A stretch of DNA of 51,529 nucleotides, from NCBI GenBank assembly GCA_021324255.1, contig JAJPJL010000076.1, positions 1 through 51,529 of the forward strand, in the 5' to 3' direction. A program made the translations under genes and the position numbers. Below, one piece after another: positions 50,580-51,529 of the stretch. Each line of letters opens with the position of its first letter. Within the stretch, counting starts at the first letter, position 1. This DNA comes from Bacillota bacterium. GTDB taxonomy: Bacteria; Sysuimicrobiota; Sysuimicrobiia; Sysuimicrobiales; Segetimicrobiaceae. Below the pieces are notes generated by a model, which did not search any database, had not been told where the DNA came from, and saw only the letters and a program-made list of their open reading frames with translations.

Positions 50580-51529
50580 CAACGGCGGAAACGTCGCTTG
50601 CGTCGGCGTCGTACTGCGCGTTGAGCCAGTCGCTTCAATGGGGCCGCCGTTTCTCAACGGCGGAAACTTATCATTCCAACCAGGGCGCTGGGGTCAATGG
50701 ACAGCTTCAATGGGGCCGCCGTTTCTCAACGGCGGAAACGCGTGTTGCGTACGTGGTTTCGCTTCCTCGTCGACGCTTCAATGGGGCCGCCGTTTCTCAA
50801 CGGCGGAAACTCCTCAACGTCGAAACGTACTGGCTGGACAAGGTCAAGCTTCAATGGGGCCGCCGTTTCTCAACGGCGGAAACGTCTGCCACGCGTCGGG
50901 GCCGATTACCCAGTCTTCGCTTCAATGGGGCCGCCGTTTCTCAACGGCGGAAACGTGTTCAACGGGCTCAGCCCGCAGGGCGTGGGAGGCCTTCAATGGG
51001 GCCGCCGTTTCTCAACGGCGTAAACCGCTGCCGCGTGTGCGGCGAACCGTGGGACATGGACCCTTCAATGGGGCCGCCGTTTCTCAACGGCGGAAACCTA
51101 CTCGGCCGCCGCGAGCCTGCGCCGGGCTGGGTACCCTTCAATGGGGCCGCCGTTTCTCAACGGCGGAAACCTCGCCACCCAGCGCTGCGTTTCCCTTTTC
51201 GCCGCCTCCTTCAATGGGGCCGCCGTTTCTCAACGGCGGAAACGCGCGCCCCTTTGTTCAGTGATGTCGTGAGACAACACCTTCAATGGGGCCGCCGTTT
51301 CTCAACGGCGGAAACTCGTGCCCTCGGGGGCAAGTGGTACGCGGGGGACACCTTCAATGGGGCCGCCGTTTCTCAACGGCGGAAACTCTGATTGAGCCAT
51401 GAGCATCCAATGGTACCGCGGGGCCTTCAATGGGGCCGCCGTTTCTCAACGGCGGAAACAGGCACTCCGCCCACACAAGCTGCGGATGAAGATCCCTTCA
51501 ATGGGGCCGCCGTTTCTCAACGGCGGAAA
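50580..51529 (+). CRISPR. CRISPR array, 13 repeats plus a truncated one; continues past the window
   Basis: Repeat of 35 bases beginning CTTCAATGGGG and ending GGCGGAAAC, with an internal palindrome CCGCCGTT-TCTC-AACGGCGG. Full repeats start at 50633, 50705, 50776, 50849, 50920, 50991, 51063, 51136, 51209, 51281, 51352, 51425 and 51496 (last cut by the window end). Spacers are 36-38 bases; the first, between the truncated repeat (50580-50592) and 50633, is 40. The repeat at 50991 has one base change near its end. GAAAC-type ends suggest plus-strand transcription. No cas genes are in this window. Confidence 0.96.

Larger units (their letters stand above)
49934..50581 (-). mobile_element. IS21-family element remnant with one end
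   Basis: This comprises the istA fragments plus a flanking terminal repeat region at 50511-50576. Only one end is visible; the other end, IstB and the istA core are missing. The terminal end abuts and cuts a CRISPR repeat. The 130 bases between 50380 and 50510 show no gene. Confidence 0.75.

Noticed and set aside
50621-51391. Long open frames with repeated LQWGRRFSTAET-type units
   Set aside because: They are translations of the CRISPR repeats; the 35-base unit plus variable spacers simply stays open in these frames.
50593-51495. Self-targeting spacers against this window
   Set aside because: While reading I noticed no spacer resembling sequence elsewhere in the window, but this was not an exhaustive comparison.

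Overview
This window is about 51.5 kb of very GC-rich bacterial DNA. It is densely packed, and neighbouring genes often overlap by 1 to 4 bases (GTGA or ATGA junctions). The SOS box upstream of dinB is of the CGAAC-N4-GTTCG type used by Gram-positive and related LexA proteins. Together with an F420/LLM-type oxidoreductase, HPRT, many peptide and amino-acid ABC transporter genes and a CtaG-type oxidase assembly factor, this suggests a deep-branching Terrabacteria-like organism (a Chloroflexota/Actinomycetota-adjacent or little-cultured thermotolerant soil lineage). I cannot name the taxon from sequence alone.

Layout. 0-2.2 kb: end of a PD-(D/E)XK-like protein, hpt, and SOS-controlled DNA polymerase IV. 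2.2-7.7 kb: an MFS/DppB/DppC operon divergent from a RraA-fold aldolase coupled to a ThDP-dependent benzoylformate decarboxylase-like enzyme. 7.7-10.5 kb: M23 peptidase, a PIN toxin-antitoxin pair, a DinB-fold protein. 10.7-14.1 kb: a peptide-type ABC importer (binding protein and two permeases). 14.2-25.1 kb: tRNA-Glu(CUC), an AMIN protein, LLM/VOC genes, YceI, an ABC exporter pair, L-fuconate dehydratase-like enzyme, SYLF protein, M20 peptidase. 25.3-28.4 kb: a 1020-residue protein with both HD-GYP and GGDEF domains. 28.5-37.2 kb: a second enolase-superfamily dehydratase, a polar amino-acid ABC importer, a SelA-fold PLP lyase, an M19 dipeptidase and a FUSC protein. 37.2-44.7 kb: a probable selenoprotein, regulators, DUF899/DUF2182, a cold-shock protein, an orphan HigA beside a broken higB, HxlR and PAS-LuxR regulators. 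44.8-48.8 kb: a heme-copper oxidase operon (CuA subunit II, subunit I, heme O synthase, CtaG). 48.9-51.5 kb: an accessory end with a RES-Xre toxin-antitoxin pair, a decayed IS21-family element and a CRISPR array that runs off the window.

How the genes fit together: most of the metabolic content points to scavenging of peptides, amino acids and sugar acids. Import systems, peptidases (M20, M19) and sugar-acid or keto-acid enzymes are interleaved. Regulation is by small local regulators and cyclic-di-GMP.

Most interesting points: (1) a carboxymuconolactone-decarboxylase/AhpD-like gene whose redox motif reads Cys-Pro-Phe-UGA, with the frame continuing intact after the UGA and a hairpin at SECIS distance, i.e. 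a likely selenocysteine protein; (2) an oxidase subunit I whose CuB helix reads HNMVN instead of HPEVY, so the active-site tyrosine is missing and NO reduction must be considered; (3) a CRISPR array whose first repeat is cut by an IS21-type end; (4) a probable CTG start codon in an ABC ATPase gene. All family assignments rest on motifs I can read; no database search was run.
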